Source of the DNA: Omphiscola glabra
Taxonomy: Eukaryota; Mollusca; Gastropoda; Lymnaeidae
Assembly: GCA_964017045.1 (NCBI GenBank)
Contig: OZ024802.1
Location: forward strand, 28,916,793 to 28,980,792
Length of the DNA: 64,000 nt
Direction of reading: 5' to 3'
In this document: piece after piece, positions 11,180 to 22,782 of the stretch
How the letters are laid out: the number at the start of each line of letters is the position of its first letter
Position numbering within the stretch: the first letter of the stretch is position 1
Translations under genes and position numbers: made by a program
The notes under the pieces: generated by a model
The model's database searches: none
What the model was told of the DNA's origin: nothing
The model's input: only the letters and a program-made list of their open reading frames with translations

Positions 11180-11900
11180 AATGATCCTGGGGGTCGGTGG
11201 GTCGGGGAGGTAAGTATGAGGATGGCCAAAGAAAGCCCGGCCCGAAAATCATCACACTCAAAAAAAAAATTAACTGCGACATGGGGGAAAGAAGACCCCC
11301 CATAGCAAGACAGAAGAAACCGAACAGAGAAAGCAAACAAATGATCCATAAAAGGGGAGACAACCCAAATCACCAAACAAAGGGAGGCAGGCCCCCCCCC
11401 CCCCCCTCAACAAAGCAAAAAGACGACATACATCCCATTAACAAAGACAATTCTTAGTTTTTCAAATAAAATTTATTTTCCACCTTACAACCAAAAATGC
11501 ATCAAATGGCACAAAACAACAACCCCCATATCCCCCCCCCCCCCCCCCCCCGACGAGAACAGCCCACCCCGCACTGGCCCCAAACTGAAATGAATCCTCA
11601 ATGAACACAAAGCCAGAAGCCCATAGCAGCGCCTACCCGAAAATAATGGATGTCCCAGTCAATGGCTGCCCGAAGAAAGAGGCCCTCAAATAGCAAAATA
11701 AAATAAGCCTAGATGAGATGAGAAAGTGAACACAACACAAAGAAAATGGAGTGCAACCAAGCAAGGAATGAAATAAAGACACGAGTATGTGCAAGTCAGA
11801 GTAGGCATGCACTAGTAATGTATACTTAGAAAATATGGACCTGGTATTGCAGTTTGCCTTTCCATCTTTGGCCACAATCAATACAAAGAAACAAAAAAAA
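11180..11900. other. C-rich low-complexity region with poly-C tracts
   Basis: Long cytosine runs lie at about 11388-11406 and 11529-11551. GC content is higher than the surroundings (11180-11460). Several overlapping frames on both strands are by-products of the composition. No motif identifies a gene. Confidence 0.5.
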
Positions 11901-12737
11901 TGTGTAGTTACACCTTGCTAAATGGAATAAACCACATAAGTTAAATGGAATAAATCCCTGAACATATTAAATGGAATTAAACGCATGCATTCAAACATAG
12001 TAACTTGGTAAATACACATGCAATTTTATTGCCATATGTCTATGAGATAACAATAAATATAACGTTTTATTTTTTAGAAACACAAATTTCAAAATATGCA
12101 TAATTTGTGTTCATCAAGAAATACATAAATTAAAGATTGTTCATCAAGAAATACATAAATTAAAGAGTAAAGGAGGGTGCTTCCATTGCATTCATTTTTG
12201 TTTCTGCACATTTAAAATCATAAATAACAATTATCATATAACATAAAAAACGATTTTTTCTACACATATAAACACATAACATAATATATTTTTTCTACAA
12301 ATATAATATCCTAAAAACTATTTTTTCTTCATATAACATATAGTATCAGATAAAATATTTTTTCTGCACATATAATATCATAAAAACAATTTTTTCTTCA
12401 CATATAACATAGCATCATGCATTTAAATTTGATTTTGCAATAAAATTTCTCCAGTCTTGCCAATATGAATGAAGGACCAAATATCTTTAACGAATAATAG
12501 AAAACTGTGGAATAAATTTTTAACCATTGTTAAGTTAAATTCACAACAAGGTGTGTTAACAGGGGGTAACAAATGTGAACAGATTCTTGTGAATGAAAAT
12601 GTCTTCAACAGCTTTGTAGTGGACAACACAATGCAAGTGTCCACCCACACCTTTAAAAAGGTTATAATTATAGGATACGTTTTTATGACCATACAGGTTC
12701 TAAGATCAAAAACAGGTCATGATAAAAAAGAAAAACA

Positions 12738-13048
12738 CAAGTGGAGAACACAATCACTGAACCACAGCTCCTCAAAGAGTGTAAGTGCCTAGGAAGTCAG
12801 GTCACAAGAGGTGGCAATTTCGACAGTGACAATATCTTGATTATACTCTACACTGGATTACCACTATCACATTAAAATGGAAGCTAGAAACCATATGCCT
12901 ACCAAGCTCCCATAGAATATTTGAATAGATGATGCGAACTGAAGTGCCAATCAAGATTAACAACCACTGTAGTAAAAAAACGCATGAATTAATAGCAGAT
13001 AAGTACCAGAAAAAGTTAAAATATATCTGTAGAATACCACCAAGATCA
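12738..13048 (+). pseudogene. Possible LINE reverse-transcriptase remnant
   Basis: Plus-strand reading gives LLKECKCLGSQVTRGGNFDS, which resembles the thumb-region KYLGSxIT...G motif of LINE ORF2 proteins. Stops and frame breaks follow. The tail leads into the 39-bp array, whose end encodes GRPKKSW, another motif common near LINE ORF2 C-termini. Confidence 0.35.
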
Positions 13049-13323
13049 CTTCTCAGGACAGTGCTAAGATGGACAGAACATGGAACACATCCCAGGACAG
13101 TGCTAAGATGGACAGAACATGGAACACTTCCCAGGACAGTGCTAAGATGGACAGAACATGGAACACATCCCAGGACAGTGCTAAGATGGACATAACATGG
13201 AACACATCCCAGGACAGTGCTAAGATGGACAGAACATGGAACACTTCCCAGGACAGTGCTAAGATGGACAGAACATGGAACACATCCCAGGACAGTGCTA
13301 AGATGGACAGAACATGGAACACA
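13049..13323. repeat. 39-bp minisatellite, open in several frames
   Basis: About seven copies of a 39-bp unit (CCCAGGACAGTGCTAAGATG plus 19 bp) with very few differences. Because 39 is divisible by three, frames on both strands stay open and give 13-residue repeats (MDRTWNTSQDSAK on plus, FHVLSILALSWDV on minus). The openness follows from the period and is not evidence of translation. Confidence 0.9.
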
Positions 13324-13691
13324 AAACTATGGACGACCCAAAAAGAGTTGGTCAAACCAAAAACACATTTCAACTTTACAAAATACTAAATTTAGGAACA
13401 ATTCAAACATGCACAGTAAAATAAAAGTCTCAATGAGAAAGTGAACACAACACAGAGAAGTAGCTGTGGAAAAGAATCCTGAGCCTATATAAAGCTTCCT
13501 ACGAGGTAGTCAATTGACAAACCATAAATGATTGTCATTTAAGTCATTAAGAGCCTTCTATCAGACTGGCAGAGGGGATAAATTGTATAGACTTTATAAT
13601 TGCTACGGAGTTATGAAAAGTCATGTGATATGCAAATGAGGATTACAATTTTTAAAACATTTCAGACAATTTATTACACTAATAATTTGTG

Positions 13692-13874
13692 CTGGCATTC
13701 TCAACATTTGTATCGCAGCGACCCCTTGATACCATTTGCAGCCCACATTCATTTTTTAAATTTCAAACAAAAGGTTGTAAATTTAAGATCAAGATAACAA
13801 TTTTTTTTTAAATGTCCTGTATTTTGTTACACAAACCCCTTAGGGTGTACCGACCCACAAGTTGAGAACCACTG
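13692..13874. mobile_element. Diverged SPIN-like hAT MITE
   Basis: The left end CTGGCATTCTCAAC and the right end GTTGAGAACCACTG form the TIR. The flanks AATTTGTG (13684-13691) and AATTAGTG (13875-13882) match at 7 of 8. GACCC blocks near both ends are shared with the three elements at 22.8, 54.1 and 56.8 kb. The A/T-rich interior differs, so it is a related but older family member. Confidence 0.75.
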
Positions 13875-13882
13875 AATTAGTG

Positions 13883-16094
13883 TAATAATCATACTTAAAT
13901 ATATATATATCACTTTCAAATCTAATGAATGCAATTATTTGGTTTCAATGCACTCCTAATCTTGACTCCAAGATGTTCTTAGTCCCTCAGAATCCAGTGA
14001 GTCCCTCCAAAGATCATGTACTGGGTCTTTCTGATTTTGGTATTCTGCGGGTTCTTAAAAAAAAAATTACATTTAAGATCAGATTTTGCAATAGAGTAAC
14101 ATGTATTTACCCCATTTATAACTTAATTTTGATTATTTATTTTACTATTATGGAATTCTATAAGCAGCATAGCAAATGTTATAGGGTAAATAATTTTAGA
14201 TTTAAGCCTACATGAAACATTTTGGATAGAGCCTTAATGTTTAACTTTTCATATTTTATTATTACACTTAAAATTTGTTTTTTAAGTGTAAATAATTTAT
14301 TTTAAGTAAAGATTTATATTTACTTTAAACCCTGAAAGTTATTCAATACAAAAATTGTAGCTATCCGTTGCTAATAAGTTGTTTTATCTCTTGGTAACAA
14401 ATGGTTGGTGCTGGCTGATCTGTTGTTGTAGCAGGTTGATCCATTCTCGGATCTAATGTCACTGGTGCTTGCTGGGTCATCCAATTTGGGTAGCTTAAAG
14501 TTTATTCTATAGTTGAATCTAGAAAACAATTTGAAAGCAATTAAAAGTTTAGGATATTAATAAAGGTTTAAAAAACAACATAAAATATACATAATTTTAA
14601 AAAAAATTTAAATATGTTAAAAATTTAAGATGAACTAACATGGTACATCCTTGTTGCTGATCAAGATTAGAGTCTACTTCAGACAAGAGCCCCCTTACAG
14701 ATATGTAAGCCATCTTTACATATATTGATAGCAAAAATTAATTTATCAACCATTTCGTATATTTTATAAACACACAACTTAAAGTGAGGTATTTATTAAA
14801 TTTTATATTTGTTAAAAGAAAAATTGAAATTAAAATTGAATATTTAATGAAAAATATTATATTGATATTAAAATCAATAAACAGATCCTATATTTTATTA
14901 AATGTATTAAACGGACAAATACTAGTAGAACTACATGAGGTACAGAAACAACCATTTTTAAGATTGCTACCTTTTATTTTATCCAACGAGGCCTGAACCA
15001 TATGATTGGCTATCTCATCAAGACACAAGGGAGCCGCTCTCCACCTTCTACGTCTTCAATCTCTCTTGTCTCTAACCTGCAAGATAAACCAAAGACGATG
15101 AGGGCTGTTGACTAATATCATTAAATATTTAGTAAAAATCTTAACACTAGTGATGAAGTCATAAACTGTTTTTTGTAAGACATATCAACAGTCTGACACA
15201 CAACAAAATTTTTGAAATAAAACTGGCTATTTTAAGATCTATGATAATTATGGGCTCTGGAGCTTTGTCTCAATATCTTGTTTTAAAAGAAAATAAATAA
15301 AATATTTTATGAAAACATTTCTTGACCAAGATTTTTCTTATTGTGTATTATTATATATAAAATTTATAAATTATTATGATATAACTTACATAATCAATAT
15401 TAAATTGAAATGCATAACGAATATGTAATGTAAAAGTTTGATGCGGAATTTTTTAGTCTTAGGAATGAAAATAATTGATAAATTTATTTTGTAATAAATA
15501 TTTCTTGCTTGCTAATAGGTACTCCAAACCGCTGAGAAGCAGTGTTTTTTGGACATTTTACACAACTTCCATTAAAATATTTTCTTACAATTGCAACATG
15601 CATACTAATAAAAATTATACCATTTAAAAGATCGATTCAAGCACTTTAATAATATGGTGTTTGTTTTTCTATTGGTGTTAGTAAAATAAACTTTTTTGTA
15701 GTTTGAAAAACATCACCGCATCGAGTTTTAGCGGCATTTTAAAAGATCGTTTTTTACCCCCCCTCTGTTTCGATCGCGTTGAGCTTTTTCCTATTTATCG
15801 AATGACCTCAGAATTGTGCCTAACGCATGCAGCAGTGAATAACCTTTCACCCAGTATTTATTAAGTTGTATTTAATACAATAGAAATGTAAAAAAATGAT
15901 AATTATCGGAGAAATGTTCAGATTTCTATAGGATTTAAGACAAATTCAGCTTTTAAAATTACATGAGCAGATTGCTGGTCCATTTTTACACAAAAATGCG
16001 AAAACAATGCTAAAATATGAAGTCTTGCGAGACCGCACCTATTCCCCAAACAGAACCTCAAAATGTTTAATTTACCGAACTTTCGCGGCATGGA
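13883..16094. other. AT-rich stretch, no firm gene
   Basis: Mostly A/T-rich. On the minus strand two segments (14640-14713 and 14371-14518) could join by GT-AG splicing into a 73-codon frame with no family resemblance. Another short open segment lies near 15000-15080. I do not call these genes. Confidence 0.4.
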
Positions 16095-17520
16095 ATGAAG
16101 CCGAGAAAATGGCAGACTCATTCGACATTCGGGACAGAAAATGATGCTTTATCGGATCTTCTATGCTTAGCAGGTATGTAAAAGCTATATAATATAGTGA
16201 ATTATTGGTTTAAAAATTCCGTTCATATGCTTTTTGCATGTATGTTTGAAATATTAATAATATTTTACTGATTTTTGTGTGCACCTCGACCTCGCAAATT
16301 TTACGGCCATTCAGCATTATGAAGTAAATTTACCCCACCCATCTTTAAATTTGAATCTATTTTTTCCCCGTTGTTTTATCAAACAAAAGAATACATAAAG
16401 TTTTAGATGATACTTCAAATTATTATTATTTTAAAATATTTTTTTGAAAAATATTATGTTACTACGTGTAATTTAAGTTTAAAAAAGGGTCACGTGACAT
16501 AGCTTTGCGTTGGTATGGTAAAAAATTTCTAACTGAAAAGTTGAGTGGTGGTGCTTTAAGCGTAATTAATGAAGATTGCTTATTATAATTAACTTTAATT
16601 GGTATAGTTTAAAATTTTAAGTTTATTTGTTATATATATATATAATTTCATGTCTTGTCCACACCAGCAATGTTTAAATAAATTGAAGTTTGAAGAAATA
16701 AAGCTATTTCAAGATGTTACAACTACAACTTGTAAATTTTTTTTGTAATTAAGGTAATTGTAAACTATGTGCATTATACTTATACTTTATTTTCTACAGC
16801 TGGTGAACAGTATGATTATGCTGCCTTACAAAAACATTCCTGGCTAGTGTAAAAGGAAGAAGACCTTTGCCCCATCTGATTATAGACAACAAACTGTTAC
16901 TTCAGTTGTACACATTAAAAGAAACCAACGAGTAGACAAATCATGGGAGCAGGTAGGCCTACTTACTGTTGTGAACTAGATTTAGAGGCGTGAATGTTTG
17001 GTGGTGGTGATGTTGGGGGAGGGGGTAGTTTTGTGAGTTGTTGGTCGTGAGTTTTGTTGAAATGAATTGCAAAGTTATATTTAATTTTAAAGTAATAGTA
17101 TCCTTGAATCCTTGTTCAAAACTATCTAGTGATTGTGTTCATGCATTTCCTTTTTAATTTCCTATTTTAGCTGGAATCCTGGTTTGCTCAAATTAAAGAA
17201 GGATTTGAAGTCAAACCCATGGTTGAAGTTCTAGGGGAATTGAATGACCATAAAGTTTACGGACCAAACTTTAGAAATGGATTTCATGAGTTCCACTCTA
17301 TCTTCTTTTGGAGTAGCAAAGAGAGCTATCAACTTTCTACCTTTAGTGTCAACAGTACAGTCAGATGGAGTACCAAATGTCTTTGTTATTGATTTTTACA
17401 AATTTAGTTTTTTAGAATCTACAAAGAGACCATTGAATTACTTTTTGAATCGTTGCATTTTGTTTATATTATTTCTCTCTTCTACAGAAGCTCATTGCTA
17501 AATCTAATAACTTAAAATAA
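16095..17520 (+). pseudogene. Unrecognised spliced gene, broken or mis-sequenced
   Basis: Exon 1 (16095-16173) starts MKPRKWQTHSTFGTENDALS and ends at a GTATGT donor in phase 1. Exon 2 (16800-16952) follows a good TTTTCTACAG acceptor and continues in frame as AAGEQYDYAALQKHSWLV, then meets TAA at about 16851. Dropping one base just before that point opens the frame to the GTAGGC donor, through TFAPSDYRQQTVTSVV. Exon 3 begins at 17171 after TATTTTAG with LESWFAQIKEGFEVKPMVEV. A last short exon may be 17488-17520 (KLIAKSNNLK, stop) with AATAAA overlapping its end. The exon 3 donor is unclear. I do not recognise the family. It is either a pseudogene with a 1-base indel or a real gene with a consensus error. 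Confidence 0.4.
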
Positions 17521-19129
17521 AGTGGTGATATCATCCATTTATCTAATTTACTCACAATTCATTTTCAGAATAAAATTAATATTAATATGTACATTTATTT
17601 ATTTTTTTTTAGTGATGTTTACTAATAATATCCACCCAGTCTGACAATTTTGCGCATTTCTTTTTTTTTTTACTTTACTACGGAAGAATTTGTTTTACGC
17701 AGAGTGTGTTTCCTAATGTTAAATCGAAGAGTTGTAAAATATATATTATCTTGTTTTGTGTTGTGCCCTTTGGAATTTATGATTCTCTTTATCTTTTATG
17801 TGTTGTACCTTTCAAAGAAATTTTTTTTTTTTACAAACATTTTTGTACTCTACTTTTTTCAAATGTTTTTATTATTCAGTGGTATTTTGTAATGTCAGAT
17901 ATGCTTATTTTATATGAAGACTACTATTATCTGCACTTCCTAAGTGATTTCAAACATATAGGATGTTATTTATTTATTTTTTTATATTTTGAAAAAATTG
18001 TAAAATGTGTAAAATAAATTACCACCCCTTGATTATTTTGCTTTTTGGCAAATATGTATTTATCTTAAGTAGTTCTTGTATGCATACTTGTATAGATCTT
18101 TCATTCTCTCTTAAGTTGATATATGATATATGAATGATGTTTATGAGTAAATTAGATAATTTTTTGTGAATTTTTAAAAATAGGTAATTTTTTTTATTTT
18201 TTGCCTCCCTTGGAAAAATTTGAAAATATTACAAAACGCCATCTTTACAACAATAAATTACAAAAGTTTGATTTCCCATACTCTTGAAAAAAATTGAGTT
18301 TGTTCTCTGTATAGTATTGTGTAAGTATTGTAAAGGAAATGAGTGCAGGTGACATATATTTTAAGATAATGACTCATGAATATGGGTCTTTGTCATTTCA
18401 TAAAAGGTAACCTGAGAAAGTTTTTTTAAAATAGCATAACTTTCTTAATAATGGTCATAAAGTCATAAATTTAATGTCCACATTCTTAGAATTCTTAGAT
18501 CTTTCATCTTAAACACTCAAAAATGTTATTGGTTTAGTTTGAAAAATTGGTTTGGAGTACCTATTGCTAAGCCATTCCATCTCAGAATGCCATCTCACAT
18601 GTGCCTCAATCTTCTTTAGGGAATTTTAGCCGCAAGGCATAATTTTATTTGACCATCAATTACAACTCATTATTATGAGATGGTGGAACTAAAAATTCAA
18701 TATATATTTAAGTTTAATCTGTTATTCTGCCCAGTTAAATAAAAAAGTTGGATGTAACAAAAGGAGCGAAGTGGCTTTTTTTTTATAGAAAATATCTATC
18801 AAATTCCGACTTTTGATGATATATTGCTCGAATTGATGGCTTTTTTTTTTCTATCAATTTGAGCAATATATCATCAAAAGGCGGAATTTGGTAGATATTT
18901 TCTTTTGATGACATGAAGTAACAAGCTTAATGTGACAACTGGAACAATATCCATTAAAACAACAAATAGTTGGCTTTAGCCTTCCTCAGGCAACAAAAAA
19001 TTCTGTTAAAATGAATTAAGAGTTAAAAAACAAAAAAATGAGAAATACGAATTCCACAAGTTAGGACCCAGGAGAAGCATCCATTTTATAAAATTAACTT
19101 TAAATGCATGATTGTGATTTTTTTCATAG
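17521..19129. other. AT-rich stretch without a called gene
   Basis: Poly-T and A/T-rich DNA. The hydrophobic frames at 17650-18017 are T-rich translations (F, L, I runs) and are not a credible membrane protein. A foldback at 18787-18903 is listed separately. Confidence 0.55.
18787..18903. repeat. Near-perfect 51-bp inverted repeat (foldback)
   Basis: The left arm 18787-18837 and right arm 18853-18903 are reverse complements apart from about four mismatches, around a 15-nt loop rich in T. The arms contain GATGATATATTGCTC and its complement. The transcript would form a long hairpin. It is preceded by CGAAGTGGCTTTT, which is also the left end of the element at 21207. Confidence 0.85.
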
Positions 19130-19375
19130 AACTGTCCCTACAGTTTTTTAATTAGTCTAATTGCATGTAAAGTATTTTTTTTAGTCTAATTGTGCGTAGT
19201 TTTTAAATTAGTCTAATTGTACATAATTTTTTTATTAGTAGTTTTTTAAAAATTACTGTAGTCTTATTGTACGTAGTTTTTTTTAAATTTGTGTAATTGT
19301 ATGTAGTTTTTTTAATTAGTCTAATTATATGTAGTTTTTTATTAGTCTAATTTTATGTAAAAAAATTTGTATTAG
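19130..19375. repeat. Degenerate tandem repeat, about 30-bp unit
   Basis: Seven or eight drifting copies of a unit like TTAGTCTAATTGTACGTAG followed by T-rich spacer. Unit length varies with the poly-T run. Confidence 0.75.
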
Positions 19376-20189
19376 TCCAAGTTCAATAAATGAATAAATA
19401 TGATTCTACCCATTTTTACAACTAGTAGTAATAGAAAACATGGGCCTTCATAAATTTTGTTTTCCTTTATTAAAGAATTTGAAATAAATTAATGAGTTAA
19501 TGATTATTTGCTGTCATTATAAAATGTTAATGCTGATTAAAGCCTTGTATTAAATGTATATTGACTGCTTCTTTATAATGAAATTTCATTTCTACGTTAC
19601 TGTTGAAAAAATATAGTTGAAGAAATTGCCTACGCTAGTCTTCAGCTATTGGACTGGCTTACGGAAGCTAAAGCAGATGGAATTTGAAAATGTGGAAAAC
19701 TATTCTGAATGACAGGTATTCTGAGGTATCTTGAAACATTGAAACTGGGAATTTCAATATTATTTTAAATATTTGGATCATCTTGGCTCTGCGAATGAGA
19801 ATAAGGGGCCCATCAATGATGGCATCATTGTGATGTGGAAAAATATTTTAACTTTAACCTTTTGCTTTCACAACACTATTGACAAAAATTGGAATGGGCC
19901 CTCCAAAACAATGCGACAGCTCTGCAGTAGGATTCATCAAGACACTTCAAATTGTTGTGAAATTACAGGCGGAGAATGAGATTATGGGTGCTTTGAGTAC
20001 AAGAATTGAATCAACAATTGCCAACATTTTTGCAGCTTGTTTATGAAAAAACAACTTATACTTATATCATAATTTCGCTTAGTATAGTTTTAGAAGTTTG
20101 GTTGGAATTTCAGATTTGATCATTGATTAAACTTGAGTTTAGTAACTTTACTAGTTCTTCATTTAATTAATAGTAGTATTTCATGGTTT

Positions 20190-20391
20190 GGTAAATTCGC
20201 ACAAGAAGTACCTCGCCATATGGCCGCCATCTTGACGTAAAATTAAGAATAAATCGTTTAAAAATAATGAAAAAACTTCCTAAATGTATCCCTCACCCTA
20301 ACCTGAACCCTAAATCTATCCCTAACCTAAACCTATCCCTAAAGCTATAAACACGCACATGAATTCAAGGTACTCCTTGAATGAAATAGCC
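20190..20391. mobile_element. GG...CC-ended MITE, copy 1
   Basis: Begins GGTAAATTCGCACAAGAAGT and ends with AAGGTACTCCTTGAATGAAA followed by TAGCC. The two ends are imperfect inverted repeats. It is flanked by CATGGTTT on both sides (20182-20189 and 20392-20399). The interior holds a run of CCCTAACCTGAACCCTAAAT-like sequence reminiscent of degenerate telomeric repeats. The second copy is at 24312-24554. GG ends with an 8-bp duplication would fit Merlin, but no transposase is present to confirm it. Confidence 0.8.
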
Positions 20392-20579
20392 CATGGTTTA
20401 TAATATTGGTAAGTGTGGCAAATGTTACTTTTCTTTTCATTCACCTTCGCCACTGCTGTGCTTGTTTTGGAAAAAATGGTGCCCTCTAAATTTTTTTTGT
20501 TTTAAGGGTTCCGCCAGTACTGCAATACAGGGGGGGGGGGGTGTTGTAGTTTATCTTCAGTCTGTCCTTGCGGGTCTCT

Positions 20580-20707
20580 TATTTTTCTTTTCTTACCGAT
20601 CGTCCCGACCCAAGCGGGTAATCATGTTTATTCCACCAGGTTTGGTAACCCGGAGGGATAAGAACAGACACTACATCCTGATCTTAGCCAACAGGCCGAG
20701 ACGCGAT
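20580..20707 (-). pseudogene. U2 snRNA 5'-end-derived sequence (pseudogene or SINE head)
   Basis: On the minus strand 20707 down to 20657 reads ATCGCGTCTCGGCCTGTTGG, then CTAAGATCA and TGTCTGTTCTTATC. This matches the first 50 or so nucleotides of U2 snRNA, including the branch-point-recognition region, with only a handful of differences. The match stops abruptly. What follows is an unrelated stem (GGGTTACCAAACC...), then an AAGAAAAGAAAAATAAG-rich tail near 20590. The Sm site and the 3' stem-loops of U2 are absent, so it cannot be a working snRNA. A truncated retroposed copy or a U2-headed SINE fits better. Confidence 0.7.
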
Positions 20708-21206
20708 CAGATTTTTTCTGGGTTTATTCAGCTAACCTAGTAAACTACATCCGGTTTACACAATACGTGCGGTTTCGCTAGCTGCCGAGCCACTATTAAC
20801 GAATTGTCATCTGGTAAATATTTTTTTTTTAAATTTGTTTCTTTTGTTTTATTCACCATATTGCAGTGCAGTCCTATAAAATGCACGAATTATATAGGAT
20901 ACAAAAATTACCAATTGTTTTGGTACAATTTAACTCAAAATCATGGGGCGTCAATAATATTTTTAAAAATCCTGATTGAGAATGCAACTGCTTTAGTCAC
21001 TTTAGAAAAAAAGTAATGTGAGAATTTCATTTTCACCCCCCCCCCCTTTTTTTTACCCCCCCCCTGATATCTTCTTTTTATGTTAATACCCGTTTAGGAA
21101 AGGAAAAGATAATTATTGAATTTTCCTGCCTTACACTGGCCGAACTCCAATGGGCTTACACCCTGAGAAACTCATACAGTTTGTTAATTTCAGCTAAAAC
21201 CAAAAT

Positions 21207-22279
21207 CGAAGTGGCTTTTGGTACACGGCTACCAGAATTGAGAGGTTGGGATTAAAAAACGATTTAAAATATTTTTGTTGGGTTTATAAGACCAAATAAA
21301 GTATCAAATGAAAGATAATTGAATGTACTATACGTTTGAAATCTTAATTCTTCATTTTAACTAAAATAAACGACCACAAATGACATGTGATACCTCATTT
21401 GGTCTTACAAACCCAGCAAGAATATTTTAAATCGTTTTGTAATCCCAACCTCTCAAATCTGGTACCCGTGTACCTATAGGTGCAGCCAACCAAGATCATG
21501 AAACGAATTTAATTAAAGTTCTTCTCAAAGGAATTTAACCTTTTAAAGAATTTATAAAGATTTAGGAAAATGTTGGTCATTTTTAATTTAAGAATTTAAA
21601 AGTAGTAGATATTTTAAATATAAAGTGGTCATGGGGCTAGTGTCGGCCATCAAAGCAAACACGTATTTCACCCCACAGAAGCCAGGTCGCTTAATCAGAG
21701 CCAAACGCTCACTAAACACGGACTTCACCTCTAACAACCCCATAAGCAATTAAATCCGGAACAATAGTAAATACTTCATTGTGCCTCGATGTAACACAAT
21801 CTAATATAAACAATCATTTTTCACACGCACAATCATCGCTTGGAACGACCTGGAAAATGCCGCCGTAGACTCGACGTCAATTGAGAGCTGGAGCCGTTAG
21901 GATACCAGTATCGCTTCCCAACCATTGCACATATGCTAGCACCACTACCAGTGCTGGATTTACATATTAACTAAATAAGCTACAGTTTAGGGCCCCATAA
22001 TCTACCAGCTATAGATTTTTAATTTATCTTTGCCCAGCTGATATAATATTTAAAACAGTAAGGGGCCTCTGGACTTTGTATAGCTTAGGGCCTCATTCGG
22101 TGTCATTTGTGGTAGTTTATTTTAGTTAAAATGAAGAATTAAGATTTCAAACGTATAGTACATTCAATTATCTTTCATTTGATACCTCATTTGGTCTTAC
22201 AAACCCAACAAAAATATTTTAAATCGTTTTTTAATTCCAACCTCTCAATTCTGGTAGCCGTGTACCAATAGCCACTTCG
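21207..22279. mobile_element. Foldback element with long inverted arms
   Basis: The left arm from 21207 (CGAAGTGGC...) is repeated inverted at the right end (...GCCACTTCG, to 22279). The arms are about 170 bp and share ACACGGCTACCAGAATTGAG. Within the left part (about 21385-21475) there is yet another inverted copy of the arm. The arms contain TTTTAAATCGTTTT, AACCTCTCAA and AAACCCA blocks. The target duplication is not clear. The centre carries a LINE fragment. Confidence 0.75.
21700..21900 (+). pseudogene. LINE ORF2 C-terminal fragment
   Basis: Plus-strand codons give TIIAWNDLENAAVDSTSIES before a stop at about 21898. This is close to the C-terminal FFPRTIxxWN.L...SxESF signature of Jockey/CR1-type LINE ORF2. 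Upstream codons are broken by stops. It lies inside the foldback element. Confidence 0.6.
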
Positions 22280-22338
22280 TTAAATTAATGTAAATTAAAA
22301 TGTCAGTGCCGTGTACGTTAAACAAATATTAGATTGAA

Positions 22339-22435
22339 TGAAACACCATGTGATGTGTCTTGAAACACCATGTGATGTGTCTTGAAACACCATGTGATGT
22401 GTCTTGAAACACCATGTGATGTGTCTTGAAACACC
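22339..22435. repeat. 22-bp minisatellite
   Basis: Just over four nearly identical copies of TGAAACACCATGTGATGTGT plus CT. Low divergence suggests recent expansion. Confidence 0.9.
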
Positions 22436-22782
22436 ACGAAAACTGCGCACACATCAAAATATGCACACCTATAAATGATAAATGCCGTAGCCTTCACCGA
22501 AAATTGCGCTCACCAACAAATATGGACTTTGACAATTGCGCACACATACAATTATCCACATCAGCAGTGGACATTTGAGAAAAAAAAACGCAAAATGTTA
22601 AGATTCAGTTGGTTATCAACATAAAAGAGAAGATGGTAATTTTGAAAGACTGTGAACAAATTAGGCAGTATTTTTTTTTTAAAATGGCTATTAGAAGAAC
22701 AAAATAGAAGAAACGATTTTTACAATTCACACAAAACACTTAGGCAGCACCACAAATAAGTTTTATTAATTTTGGTCTAAGA

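Noticed and set aside
11197..11457. 86-codon frames on both strands at 11.2-11.45 kb
   Set aside because: The frames track GC-rich and poly-C composition and carry no domain signature.
13069..13389. 106-codon frames on both strands over the 39-bp array
   Set aside because: The period is a multiple of three, so any frame without a stop in one unit stays open. No start context, splice signal or homology supports translation.
15918..16121. 67-codon minus-strand frame overlapping exon 1 of the 16.1-kb gene
   Set aside because: It lies antisense to a better-supported start and has no recognisable motif. I considered a bidirectional promoter, but the coding parts would overlap.
17650..18017. Hydrophobic plus-strand frames suggestive of a membrane protein
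   Set aside because: Poly-T-rich DNA translates to F/L/I/Y runs. There are no family motifs, and the frames end within A/T-rich sequence.
20600..20707. Functional U2 snRNA gene
   Set aside because: Only the first 50 or so nucleotides match. The Sm site and 3' stem-loops are missing, so it cannot form a U2 snRNP.
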